A DNA stretch of 55,729 bases, taken from Bacteroidales bacterium. Lineage in GTDB: Bacteria; Bacteroidota; Bacteroidia; Bacteroidales; WCHB1-69. Position 1 is the first letter of the stretch, and every line of letters starts with the position of its first letter. The notes beneath the pieces were generated by a model that worked only from the letters and a program-made list of their open reading frames with translations, ran no database searches and was not told the DNA's origin. This document shows positions 16,191 to 25,185 of this stretch, in pieces. Location of the stretch: positions 1 through 55,729 of the forward strand of contig JAGCCZ010000017.1 of NCBI GenBank assembly GCA_017651425.1. Direction: 5' to 3'. Both the position numbers and the translations under genes were made by a program.

Positions 16191-16769
16191 ATGAAACGAC
16201 TGTCACACATCCTTTTGTTTGTCGCCGCCGTTGTGCTGTGTGCAAGCTGCCACAACAACACTTCCAAACAGGGCGAGAAGAGAAGCTTTGGCCAGAAGCA
16301 GCGCGACGTGGTGGGGCTTTACAACATGGCCGACTCCGTCTATCACTTTGGCGGGCGCACCGACACGGCTCTCTTCGGGCGCTTCATCCGCAAGGCAGTG
16401 GACTTCGCAACAGCCTATCCCAAGGACGAGATTTCACCCGAGATGCTCTACCGCGCAGGCGTGGGCAGCATGATCTTGGCCAAGTCGGCCACCGACCGTG
16501 CTCACACCGCCCAATACGCCAAGCAGGCCATCGCCATCTTCAACCAATATCAGGAGCAATACCCCAAGGGCGACAAGGCCGAGTTATGCTACTACCAGCG
16601 GGGCATCATCTATGACGACATCCTCGGCGACACACGCAGTGCCGAGAACGAGTACCGCGACTACATCAACCGCAATCCCGGAGACTCCCTCTCCGCCCAG
16701 TTGGAGCAATACATCAAACTGCTCGGAAAAAGCGAAGGAGAGATTGAAGAGGCGCTGGGACTGAAATAG
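16191..16769 (+). CDS. Lipoprotein with TPR-like repeats
   Basis: A 192-residue lipoprotein: signal peptide ending in the lipobox LCASC, lipidated Cys at about residue 20. The mature part is helical, with paired helices such as EISPEMLYRAGVGSMILAKSA and AELCYYQRGIIYDDILGD that look like tetratricopeptide repeats, as in BamD/YbgF-like envelope scaffolds. No specific family recognised. It is the third gene of the ruvX-def unit. It ends in TAG, which shows that TAG is a normal stop here. Confidence 0.75.
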   Translation: MKRLSHILLFVAAVVLCASCHNNTSKQGEKRSFGQKQRDVVGLYNMADSVYHFGGRTDTALFGRFIRKAVDFATAYPKDEISPEMLYRAGVGSMILAKSATDRAHTAQYAKQAIAIFNQYQEQYPKGDKAELCYYQRGIIYDDILGDTRSAENEYRDYINRNPGDSLSAQLEQYIKLLGKSEGEIEEALGLK

Positions 16770-16847
16770 TTGCGTCTTTCGATTTACGATTTACGGTCTT
16801 CAGTCTATAGTCTTACGTCTAAAGTCTAAAACCTCACCACCTGTACG
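16770..16847. other. Gap between convergent genes with GATTTACG/AGTCT repeats
   Basis: Contains CGATTTACGATTTACGG and a run of TCTTCAGTCTATAGTCTTACGTC-type repeats. Related to the tract at 795-889. No gene or hairpin terminator seen. Confidence 0.5.
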
Positions 16848-17450
16848 TTAAAAATCCAGACTCAACTGGTTTTTCAGGTGGAAGCTGCGCCTATGGTATG
16901 GCGAGAAGCCATGTTGCATCACGGCGGCGACATGCTCGGGCGTGGGATAGCCCTTGTTCTTTTTCCAGCCATACGCGGGGTATTCGGCATCCAGACGGGA
17001 CATCAGCGCATCGCGGTGGGTTTTGGCCAAGATGGAGGCCGCCGCGATGGAAAGATACGTTGCATCACCCTTGACCACGCACTTGTACGGGATGCCCAAG
17101 CGGTCCTTGAAGCGGTTGCCGTCAATCAGGAGAAACTCCGGCCGGATGGAAAGCCCCTCCACAGCATCGTTCATGCCCTGGATGGAGGCGTTGAGGATAT
17201 TGATCTCGTCGATGCGCTTTTCAGACACATCAACCACGCAGTAAGCCAGCGCGTCGCGTTCGATGATGGCCCGCAGCTTGTCGCGCTGATTAGCCGTCAG
17301 TTGTTTGGAGTCGTTAATCTCATCATTCACATAATCGTAGGGGAATATCACGGCGGCGGCACAAACAGGACCCGCCAGACAGCCGCGTCCGGCCTCATCG
17401 CACCCGCACTCAACGCGGGGAGTGTCCGAATAGTGGGATTTTAAAACCAT
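16848..17450 (-). CDS. rnhB: Ribonuclease HII
   Basis: A 200-residue endonuclease that removes ribonucleotides from DNA-RNA hybrids. The N-terminal CGCDEAGRGCLAGPV carries the Asp-Glu of the active site; NDSKQLTANQRDKL and LLIDGNRF and the C-terminal KNKGYPTPEH...HRRSFH also match. The ATG at 17450 gives the usual length; the frame stays open to 17513 but the extra residues are not conserved-looking. It overlaps the 3' end of the DUF6427 gene by 10 bp. Confidence 0.93.
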   Translation of the reverse strand: MVLKSHYSDTPRVECGCDEAGRGCLAGPVCAAAVIFPYDYVNDEINDSKQLTANQRDKLRAIIERDALAYCVVDVSEKRIDEINILNASIQGMNDAVEGLSIRPEFLLIDGNRFKDRLGIPYKCVVKGDATYLSIAAASILAKTHRDALMSRLDAEYPAYGWKKNKGYPTPEHVAAVMQHGFSPYHRRSFHLKNQLSLDF

Positions 17451-18403
17451 AGCAGCACAAACATGGCGGCAATCAGTATATCGTGAAAAATCCGCCGACT
17501 CTTGACCAAACACAACATGCTGTATAACAACACCACTGGCACAAAGATATAGATGCGCCCACCCTGCATGTCATAGCAGGAGAAGAATCCGGCAACTAAC
17601 ATCGTCAACCATAGAAAGACCGTCGTCATAAATCGATTACGCAGCACAATCAGCTTGTTGTCGTAATAGAGTTTCAAGACCACAATCATGTAAATGCTGG
17701 TCGCCAACAACATAGCGGTGGAGACCCAGTCTATCACCCTCATCTCCCGCGCATGTTCGATGAATCCGAAGAAATCAACCTTCTTGTAAGAGGCCAGCAA
17801 CTGCGGCAGCATGTCTGTCAGATAGCCATAGGTAAACAGATACACTGCGATAAACAGAAGGCCTGAGAGAAGGATGATCACATCTTTCATCCGCGAAAAT
17901 CTATTGGTGAGGACGGCGAGCGTCAAGAACAACAATATCCAAAGCGCATTGATATCTATCAAAGAAGCAATGCCAATGATGATGCCGGAGATGAAAATCC
18001 TGTTTTTCAGCGGAAAATCATTGACCACATTGGTGTTAATCAGCATGATGAGCGTCAAGGCAAACATCGTGAAGTTGGCGGGCGAAAGAAGCGTCAGCTG
18101 ATGTCCCACAATCATCATACCCCCAAAGAAAAGAATGGGCATTGCCGTTTTATTCTCCGAAAATCTGTTGACGGCAAAAAATCTCTGCAAGAAGATGGCC
18201 TCAAGGACCAGCAAGGCCATGGCAAGGGTTCTGCTGAAAACGAGGTGCTGACTCAAAAACGGGTATATGTCGCCATAGAGGAACGGGTGTCCATCCGGGG
18301 GTGCGACAGAGAGTCCGGTAAATATACAGAACCCGCTCCAAGCCAGCAAAAAGGCGGAGATGATCAATTGAATGGACGTGTTTTTATTCAGCAGGTATAA
18401 CAT
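17441..18403 (-). CDS. DUF6427-like polytopic membrane protein
   Basis: A 320-residue inner-membrane protein with about nine to ten hydrophobic helices throughout. It resembles the DUF6427 family of Bacteroidota; no catalytic residues are evident. The ATG at 18403 is chosen since it follows a -7 box by 17 bp and starts MLYLLNKNTSIQLIIS; an extension to 18553 is possible but would run through the promoter. rnhB begins inside its 3' end, so both share a transcript. Confidence 0.7.
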   Translation of the reverse strand: MLYLLNKNTSIQLIISAFLLAWSGFCIFTGLSVAPPDGHPFLYGDIYPFLSQHLVFSRTLAMALLVLEAIFLQRFFAVNRFSENKTAMPILFFGGMMIVGHQLTLLSPANFTMFALTLIMLINTNVVNDFPLKNRIFISGIIIGIASLIDINALWILLFLTLAVLTNRFSRMKDVIILLSGLLFIAVYLFTYGYLTDMLPQLLASYKKVDFFGFIEHAREMRVIDWVSTAMLLATSIYMIVVLKLYYDNKLIVLRNRFMTTVFLWLTMLVAGFFSCYDMQGGRIYIFVPVVLLYSMLCLVKSRRIFHDILIAAMFVLLWF

Positions 18404-18420
18404 CGGACTAAAAGAGGGCG

Positions 18421-18428
18421 CAAAATTA
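18421..18428 (-). promoter_or_regulatory. -7 box (TAATTTTG) for the DUF6427-rnhB unit
   Basis: Minus-strand TAATTTTG, 17 bp before the ATG at 18403. Confidence 0.55.
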
Positions 18429-18531
18429 CACAAAAAATCACTTCTTCTGTCTGCAAAAATAATATAATCACCTGTTAATATTTTTAAAAAAATAGTCCGT
18501 AAGAAAACTGTGCTTAAAAATGGAAAAATCG

Positions 18532-18539
18532 TATCTTTG
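18532..18539 (+). promoter_or_regulatory. -7 box (TATCTTTG) for the T9SS adhesin gene
   Basis: Fits TAnnTTTG and gives an AT-rich leader of about 55 nt to the ATG at 18601, the longest clear leader among the genes here. Divergent from the DUF6427 promoter at 18421. Confidence 0.6.
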
Positions 18540-18600
18540 CGCTCTTTTTTCATTTAAAGGAATTATTTTATCTATTGAATTTAAAAACAACCAACATATC

Positions 18601-21600
18601 ATGAAAAAAATTTACCGCATTACTACGGCAATAATTCTTGCAGTGATTTTCAACTTCTTATCTCACAACACATTGCAAGCATCTCCCGGGACAGATTCCC
18701 TGACTGTTGACACCACATACCAGATCGTATGTGCCACAGGATTCCCCATGGAGTATCTCGGGGAAGAGATCACGGCTCCTGGCGAATACGCCATCACCTT
18801 GCAGACAACCGACGGCCGAGACAGCTCCTTCCGGTGGGTTTCCGTCTTCCAATCACAGATTGACACAATCAACCTGAAGGATTGTGCAAACAAATTTCCA
18901 TTGGAATACGAAGACCTCACATTTTCGGAGGCGACAAGCCAAATGATCTCTGTTGCCCAAGACTCGAACGGGTGCGATATTTTCCACTATTTCGTGGTTG
19001 AACAGCTACCGGTCTATTTCGACACGACATACGCCAGTATATGTGCTCCGGAAGCCCCGTACTTTTTCCAAGGCGACACGCTGTCAGAATCCGGTTGGTA
19101 CGAGTATGCGTATTCAGCTGAAAACGGATGCGACAGCATCTTCTTCCTCAGCCTCATGATTTATCCTGATTACGAAGTGATTGACACGCTCATTGAGACC
19201 GTCTGTTCGCATTATATGCCTTTTGTCGTTGGCGACAGCACTTTTTACGAGCCGGGCGTTTACGACTTCACGCTGAATTCCGAGTTCGGATGCGACAGCG
19301 CCTACATCCATTTGGAGCTTGATGTGTTGCCGACCACCTATGACACAACGTATTACACTTTCTGTGAAAACGACTTCCCCATCGCCATTGATTCCGTACG
19401 CACTTTCGAGGAGCCGGGCATCTACTATCTGGAGAGTGGCGATTCCATCCCATGCATGGTAATGGACATGCTCATTGTCCAGTCCTCGCCTTCCTACAAC
19501 GACACCATCGTGGCGGATATCTGTGCGACGGACACGCCATACGTGTTCGCTGACACAGCCTTCACCAGCTCAGTCACATACACCTTCTTCGGGACAACCA
19601 CTCAGCTCTGTGACAGCAACATCACCCTTGTATTGAACGTATGGGAGGCATACACCGACACGCTCCGCGACACATTGGTCCTGTGCCAGTACGACTTGCC
19701 CTACACCTACAGAGACACCGTCATTGACCATGCCGGAACCTATTACGAGCCGCACACAACCACATTCGGATGCGACAGCACCTGCAACGCCCTGCATGTC
19801 ATCGTGCGCGAGGTGCCGCAAGACACGGTCGCGATGGCCGTGTGCGAGAACATGATTCCATTCCAATACAGAGACACCTTGATTTCTGAGGTCGGCGAGT
19901 ACGACCTTGTGCTGCCGGACACGGTCACTTTCGGATGCGACACGCTGCGCCACCTCGTCGTGACCACACTGCCCGTGTATCATGACAGTCTCGATATTGC
20001 CATTTGCGAGAACGAGACCTTTGCCGTCGGGGACTCCATCCTTACAGAGCCCGGCATTTACGACATTATGTTGCAAAGCATTGCAGGTTGCGACAGCTTG
20101 ATTACCGTCAACCTGATTCATTATCCTGTTTACCAAGACGACACGCTCTACTTCACCACATGCGAGTACAACTTGCCGTTTGATTATGCAGGACAGTCTT
20201 TCACCACACCCGGAACGCACGAGATTCGTCTGACGACCGTAAACGGATGCGACAGCATTGTGCCCATCCACTTGACCATCTGGCCTATCATCTATAACAC
20301 CGACACGATCCGGGAGGAAATCTGCGCTTCTCAGTTGCCCTACACCACAGCTTTTGGTGTCACGGTGAATGGTGCCGGCTCGTACACATTCTCCACAACC
20401 TCCCGTGTCACCGGATGCGACTCGATTTTCTACTACCGTCTCACCGTCCACTCCAACCCCATACCGAGCATCACGGGTTCGCAGCACTTATGTGTAGGCA
20501 GCAGCACCCAGTTGACGGCAAGCGGCCCATACGCTGCCTATTCGTGGAACAATGGTGCCAGCAGCCAGGTCATCACCATCAATGCGGCCAACACCTACCG
20601 TGTCACGGTCACCGACCAGCACAACTGCCGGGGCACCGCATCCTTCACCGTCGCGTCCGCACCGCTGCCCACGATACAACTGTCCAACACGCAGACCATC
20701 TGCAAAGGCGCCAGCGCAACCATCACGGTTTCCGGTGCCGATCATTATCTGTGGGACAATGCCAGCACAACGGCTTCCATCACGGTGTATCCCACTGCGA
20801 CCACCACATACCATGTCACTGCCTACACGGCCCACGAGTGTCAGCGCGAGGGCAATGTAACCGTCGTTGTCCATGAGTTGCCCGTAGCCACCATCACAGG
20901 TCCTGACGCAGTATGCCAAGGCAAAAGCTGCACTTGGATTGCGACGGGCGGCACCAGCTATGCCTGGTCCACCAACTCCACCAACGACCGTATCACGGTC
21001 AACACGGAGAACTCCTATACTGTCACGGTGACAGACGCGCACAACTGCCGCAACACCGCCACCAAGACGCTCATCGTGAACGCCTTGCCCACTGTTGCCA
21101 TCAACGGTCGCACGCCGTTCTGTCAGGGCGGGTCCACCACGCTGACTGCTTCCGGAGCTGTCAACTATTCTTGGAGCACCGGTGAGACCACCCCGTCCAT
21201 CACCACGACCTACGCCAACACCTACTCGGTCACCGGCACCGATGCCAACGGCTGCACCTCCTCTGCCAGCAAGCAAATCACACTTTGGCAAGTCAGCGCG
21301 CAGATTGTGGGCGCACGAAACTTCTGCCAAGGCGGTCACACCACCTTGAGTGTCACCGGCAACGAGACATACACCTATCATTGGAACGACGGCAGCACAG
21401 CAAGTTCACTGGACATTTACACCCCCGGCACCTACTCGGTCAGCGTCACTAACTCCTTGGGCTGCACCAACGCCATCTCCGCCAATGTGAGCGAGATGCC
21501 CTCCCCCACCCCATCCATCACGGGTACGACCACGGTATGCCAAGGCAGGACTGCCATCTTGCGCGCCAATGGTGGCAACAGCTATGTGTGGGGTGACGGC

Positions 21601-24600
21601 ACCACCAACGCCTACTTCTCCACCACCCAGACGGGCACCTACTTTGTCACCGTCACCAATGCGCAGGGATGCTCGGCCACCACATCGGAGACTGTCATCG
21701 TGAATCCGCTGCCCGAGGTCACCATCAGCGCCAACAACAACATTTGCAATGGCGAGAGTGTCTCCCTCTTCGCTTTTTCCGCCACAGGCATGCAATATTC
21801 CTGGCCGATGTCGGGGCAACAGGGACAGCTCATCACTGTCGCGCCCACCAACACCAGCACATATACCGTACTGGTCACTGATGAGAACGGATGTTCCAAC
21901 ACGGCCAGCACCACCATCAACGTCCAAAACAACCCCACGCCTTATCTGAACGGGCCGAGTGAAATTTGCCAAGGCGGCACTGCAGTGCTCACCGCCTTAG
22001 GCGGAAGCTCCTATCAATGGAGCAACGGGCTCACCAGCAGCAGCATCAACGTCAGCCAGAGCGGCACCTACACCGTGACGGTGTCCAACACCTACGGCTG
22101 TACCGCATCGGCCAGCACCTCCTTGTCCGTCAACCCGCTGCCGAGCATCACCTTGACGCCTGACACGGCCATTTGCCAAGGGGAATCCGTATTGCTCACC
22201 GCCATTGCCCCGGCGGGTTGCAGCTACATCTGGTCCAACGGAAGCACGCAAAACCAGATCACAGTGAGCAGCACGGGCACCTACCAGGTCAGTGCGACCA
22301 ATGCAAACGGTTGCACGAACAGCCGTTCCGTGCATGTCACGGTTCATCCCAGACCACAAATTTCCATCGCCGGCAACACCGCCTTCTGTGATGGCGGCAG
22401 CACTGTTCTGACCGCCAACAACGAAGCCGGCAGCAGCTACACTTGGAGCACCGGCGTATCCAATGCGCCCCTGACGGTTTCCGCGCCCGGCACCTACACG
22501 GTCACTGCGGCCAACAGCCATGGATGCACACAGACCGCTTCCACCTCGGTGACCATGTACACCCTGCCCAATGCCGCCATCGTAGGTGCGGGCACCATCT
22601 GCGCGAATGCCGCCACAACCCTGTATGTCAGCAATTCCAGTCACTATGCCTGGTCCACCGGAGACACTACACATTCCATCACTGTGGCACCCGCCATCAG
22701 CACCGCCTATAGCGTGACCGTGACGGATGAGCATGGATGCCAGAACTCTTCCTCATCCGTTGTCTCCATCAGTTCCACAGTTACTGTATCGATTTCCGGC
22801 GAACTCAGTTTCTGCCAGGGAGGTTCCACACAGCTGACAGCTTCTCCCGGATACAGCTACTTGTGGTCCAACAACGCAACAACACCGTCCATTACCGTCA
22901 CCCAGCCCGGCATCTACAAGGTGACCGCCAGCAACACGTTAGGATGTTCGGCTGTGGATTCCGTATTGGTAACTGTCAACCCGTTGCCGGTGTTGCACTT
23001 CGGCATGCAACACGCCATCTGTGCCGGACAAAGCTACACCTACCAGCTTCCCAACAACGAGCTCACCTACCATTGGTCCACAGGAGCCACGGGCAACCAG
23101 CTAACCGTGTCGGCGCAGGGCATCTACACTGTGACAGCCACCAACAGCCATGGCTGCCAGACCACCGCACGCGACAGTCTTATCATCAGTCCGCTGCCCA
23201 CGCCGTCCATCACGGGCAACACCACGGTCTGCCGTGGCAGCAGCACCATCCTGACCGCGACGGGAGGTCTTGTTTACCAATGGTCTAACGGTTCCGTCGG
23301 CGCTGATGTGGCATTATTCCCGAACAGCAACAACACCTATACGGTGACGGCCACCAACGAATATGGTTGTAGCGCCACCGCCAGCACCTACGTCACCGTA
23401 AACAGCCTGCCCACCATCAACTTCTTAGGCAACACCACCTTCTGCGAAGGTTCCAGCACCACGATCTCCGCATCGGGAGCCACCTCTTACCTGTGGTCCA
23501 CGGGGGCGACCACCAACACCATCACGGTCAACACGCCCGGCACCTATTCCGTAAGAGCGCTCAACGCATTCGGTTGCAGCCGCACCGACAGTATCACCGT
23601 CTTCCAGGCGCAGAACCCGAACATCTACATCAATGGTGACAACTTAGTGTGTGCCAACACCCTGCACACGCTGACGGCCACGGGAGCTTTGTCCTATGTA
23701 TGGAGCACTGGCGAAAACACGCCCAGCATCTCCATCCTGCCCACCAGCACCACCACATACGAGGTCACCGGCACCGATGCCAACGGATGCGTCTCTTCCG
23801 TGAGCAAAGTGGTCAACGTGGAGCCCCAGCCCAACGTGCTCATCAACGGCAACAACACGATCTGCTTAGGCGACTCCGTAGTCTTCACGGCCACGGGCGG
23901 ACAATACTACTTGTGGAGCACCGGCAGCACCACCGACCACATCACAGTCTCCGCATCGGGCAACTACACCGTGACAGCCACCTCTGCCAACGGTTGCACG
24001 GCTGCCACCTCTGCCGAGCTGCACATCAACCCCAGCCCCATAGCCCAAATCTCCGGACCCAACACACTCTGTAACAACAGCACCACGCAATTGGTGGCAC
24101 GCGGAGGCACCTCCTACATCTGGAGCAACGGTTCCATCGACAGTGTCATCACCATCTCCATGGGCGGCAACTACACCGTCACCGCCACCAACCCCTACGG
24201 ATGCACCTCCACGGCTTCATTGCAAGTCACCACCTTGGAAGCCCCGTTTGTTTTCCTGAACAGCGTGTCGTCAGTCTGTCAAGGAGGTTCCTCCAACATC
24301 CTTTCATACAGCAATGCAGCCAGCTATCACTGGAGCACGGGCGAGACCACCCAGAACATCACGGTCACCCCGACGGCCTCCACCACATACGTCCTGACCG
24401 CCACGCATGAGAACGGTTGTGTCTCTTCCGACAGCATCCGCATCACCGTCCTTCCGACCTTCACACAAACCTTCACGGACAACATTTGCCAAGGGTCCAC
24501 CTATTCCCTGCACGGCTTCCAGCTGCCTGCCCAGTCCGTGGCCGGAACATTCACGTTCACGAACAACCTGCAAAGCATCCACGGTTGCGACAGCACCATC

Positions 24601-25149
24601 ATCCTGAACCTGACCGTCAATCCGATACCCGTGCTGCCCGCCACCATCAGCGGCAACGAGCATCTCACCAGTTACGGCACTTTCGTCTATGACGTGGACA
24701 GCACCCTTTATGCCACGAACTACGAATGGCGTGTTTCAAACACCAACTGGACCATCACCGGCGGCAACCAGAGCAGCATTCTGCTCACCGTCAATGTGAA
24801 CGGCAGCGGTTTGCTGACAGCCAAGGCCATCAACAGCTGCGGTTCTGTCGAACGCTCTCTCGCCATCCTTTGCAATGTCGGCGTGGAAGAATACACCAAC
24901 GAGACACAAATCCGACTCTACCCCGTGCCCACACACGACGTGCTGAACATCGACCTCAGCGAGGCCACCCACAGCATCGGACAAGTCTGTCTTGTGGACG
25001 CTCTCGGTCGCACGTTGCAGACACTCACAGTCACCGACAGTCACCTCCAACTCGACTGCTCCACACTCGCCGCCGGCCACTACTTCGTCCGTTTCCTTGA
25101 CAGCAAGGGCGGAATCATCGACAACCGCAAAATCATCGTAAACCGCTAA
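18601..25149 (+). CDS. Giant T9SS-secreted repeat adhesin (Ig-like repeats)
   Basis: A 2,182-residue surface protein. Residues 1-28 are a signal peptide starting MKKIYRITTAIILAVIF; an in-frame ATG at 18520 lies upstream of the promoter and is excluded. Residues about 37-620 hold some 11 repeats of about 55 residues, most with GCDS near the end. About 621-1953 hold 19 Ig/PKD-like repeats of about 70 residues with the pattern VCxGxSTxLTAxG...YxWSNG...GTYTVTATNxxGC. One more GCDS-type repeat and a beta domain follow. The last 80 residues (RLYPVPTHDVLNIDL ... GHYFVRF ... KIIVNR) form a type A T9SS sorting domain, so export across the outer membrane and surface attachment are expected. Ligand unknown. 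Confidence 0.9.
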   Translation: MKKIYRITTAIILAVIFNFLSHNTLQASPGTDSLTVDTTYQIVCATGFPMEYLGEEITAPGEYAITLQTTDGRDSSFRWVSVFQSQIDTINLKDCANKFPLEYEDLTFSEATSQMISVAQDSNGCDIFHYFVVEQLPVYFDTTYASICAPEAPYFFQGDTLSESGWYEYAYSAENGCDSIFFLSLMIYPDYEVIDTLIETVCSHYMPFVVGDSTFYEPGVYDFTLNSEFGCDSAYIHLELDVLPTTYDTTYYTFCENDFPIAIDSVRTFEEPGIYYLESGDSIPCMVMDMLIVQSSPSYNDTIVADICATDTPYVFADTAFTSSVTYTFFGTTTQLCDSNITLVLNVWEAYTDTLRDTLVLCQYDLPYTYRDTVIDHAGTYYEPHTTTFGCDSTCNALHVIVREVPQDTVAMAVCENMIPFQYRDTLISEVGEYDLVLPDTVTFGCDTLRHLVVTTLPVYHDSLDIAICENETFAVGDSILTEPGIYDIMLQSIAGCDSLITVNLIHYPVYQDDTLYFTTCEYNLPFDYAGQSFTTPGTHEIRLTTVNGCDSIVPIHLTIWPIIYNTDTIREEICASQLPYTTAFGVTVNGAGSYTFSTTSRVTGCDSIFYYRLTVHSNPIPSITGSQHLCVGSSTQLTASGPYAAYSWNNGASSQVITINAANTYRVTVTDQHNCRGTASFTVASAPLPTIQLSNTQTICKGASATITVSGADHYLWDNASTTASITVYPTATTTYHVTAYTAHECQREGNVTVVVHELPVATITGPDAVCQGKSCTWIATGGTSYAWSTNSTNDRITVNTENSYTVTVTDAHNCRNTATKTLIVNALPTVAINGRTPFCQGGSTTLTASGAVNYSWSTGETTPSITTTYANTYSVTGTDANGCTSSASKQITLWQVSAQIVGARNFCQGGHTTLSVTGNETYTYHWNDGSTASSLDIYTPGTYSVSVTNSLGCTNAISANVSEMPSPTPSITGTTTVCQGRTAILRANGGNSYVWGDGTTNAYFSTTQTGTYFVTVTNAQGCSATTSETVIVNPLPEVTISANNNICNGESVSLFAFSATGMQYSWPMSGQQGQLITVAPTNTSTYTVLVTDENGCSNTASTTINVQNNPTPYLNGPSEICQGGTAVLTALGGSSYQWSNGLTSSSINVSQSGTYTVTVSNTYGCTASASTSLSVNPLPSITLTPDTAICQGESVLLTAIAPAGCSYIWSNGSTQNQITVSSTGTYQVSATNANGCTNSRSVHVTVHPRPQISIAGNTAFCDGGSTVLTANNEAGSSYTWSTGVSNAPLTVSAPGTYTVTAANSHGCTQTASTSVTMYTLPNAAIVGAGTICANAATTLYVSNSSHYAWSTGDTTHSITVAPAISTAYSVTVTDEHGCQNSSSSVVSISSTVTVSISGELSFCQGGSTQLTASPGYSYLWSNNATTPSITVTQPGIYKVTASNTLGCSAVDSVLVTVNPLPVLHFGMQHAICAGQSYTYQLPNNELTYHWSTGATGNQLTVSAQGIYTVTATNSHGCQTTARDSLIISPLPTPSITGNTTVCRGSSTILTATGGLVYQWSNGSVGADVALFPNSNNTYTVTATNEYGCSATASTYVTVNSLPTINFLGNTTFCEGSSTTISASGATSYLWSTGATTNTITVNTPGTYSVRALNAFGCSRTDSITVFQAQNPNIYINGDNLVCANTLHTLTATGALSYVWSTGENTPSISILPTSTTTYEVTGTDANGCVSSVSKVVNVEPQPNVLINGNNTICLGDSVVFTATGGQYYLWSTGSTTDHITVSASGNYTVTATSANGCTAATSAELHINPSPIAQISGPNTLCNNSTTQLVARGGTSYIWSNGSIDSVITISMGGNYTVTATNPYGCTSTASLQVTTLEAPFVFLNSVSSVCQGGSSNILSYSNAASYHWSTGETTQNITVTPTASTTYVLTATHENGCVSSDSIRITVLPTFTQTFTDNICQGSTYSLHGFQLPAQSVAGTFTFTNNLQSIHGCDSTIILNLTVNPIPVLPATISGNEHLTSYGTFVYDVDSTLYATNYEWRVSNTNWTITGGNQSSILLTVNVNGSGLLTAKAINSCGSVERSLAILCNVGVEEYTNETQIRLYPVPTHDVLNIDLSEATHSIGQVCLVDALGRTLQTLTVTDSHLQLDCSTLAAGHYFVRFLDSKGGIIDNRKIIVNR
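18709..20460 (+). repeat. About 11 coding repeats of the GCDS type
   Basis: Each unit starts near DT(T/L)Y...C and ends with GCDS followed by a hydrophobic strand. DNA identity is low, so these are old repeats. The same module occurs in the giant protein on the minus strand (about 52555-52870). Confidence 0.7.
20461..24459 (+). repeat. 19 coding Ig-like repeats of about 210 bp
   Basis: Counted from the recurring ITGxxxxCxGxST motif. Each unit has two conserved Cys (CxG and the terminal GC) and a WS(N/T)G motif, suggesting one disulfide per domain. Confidence 0.8.
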
Positions 25150-25185
25150 CTGATAATCGAAAACCGCAAATCGCATTAAGATAGA

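Noticed and set aside
18520..18600. Upstream ATG for the T9SS adhesin
   Set aside because: It lies before the -7 box and would place 27 residues before the signal peptide.
19570..20487. 305-codon minus-strand frame inside the adhesin gene
   Set aside because: Antisense shadow of the repeat region with no protein-like pattern.
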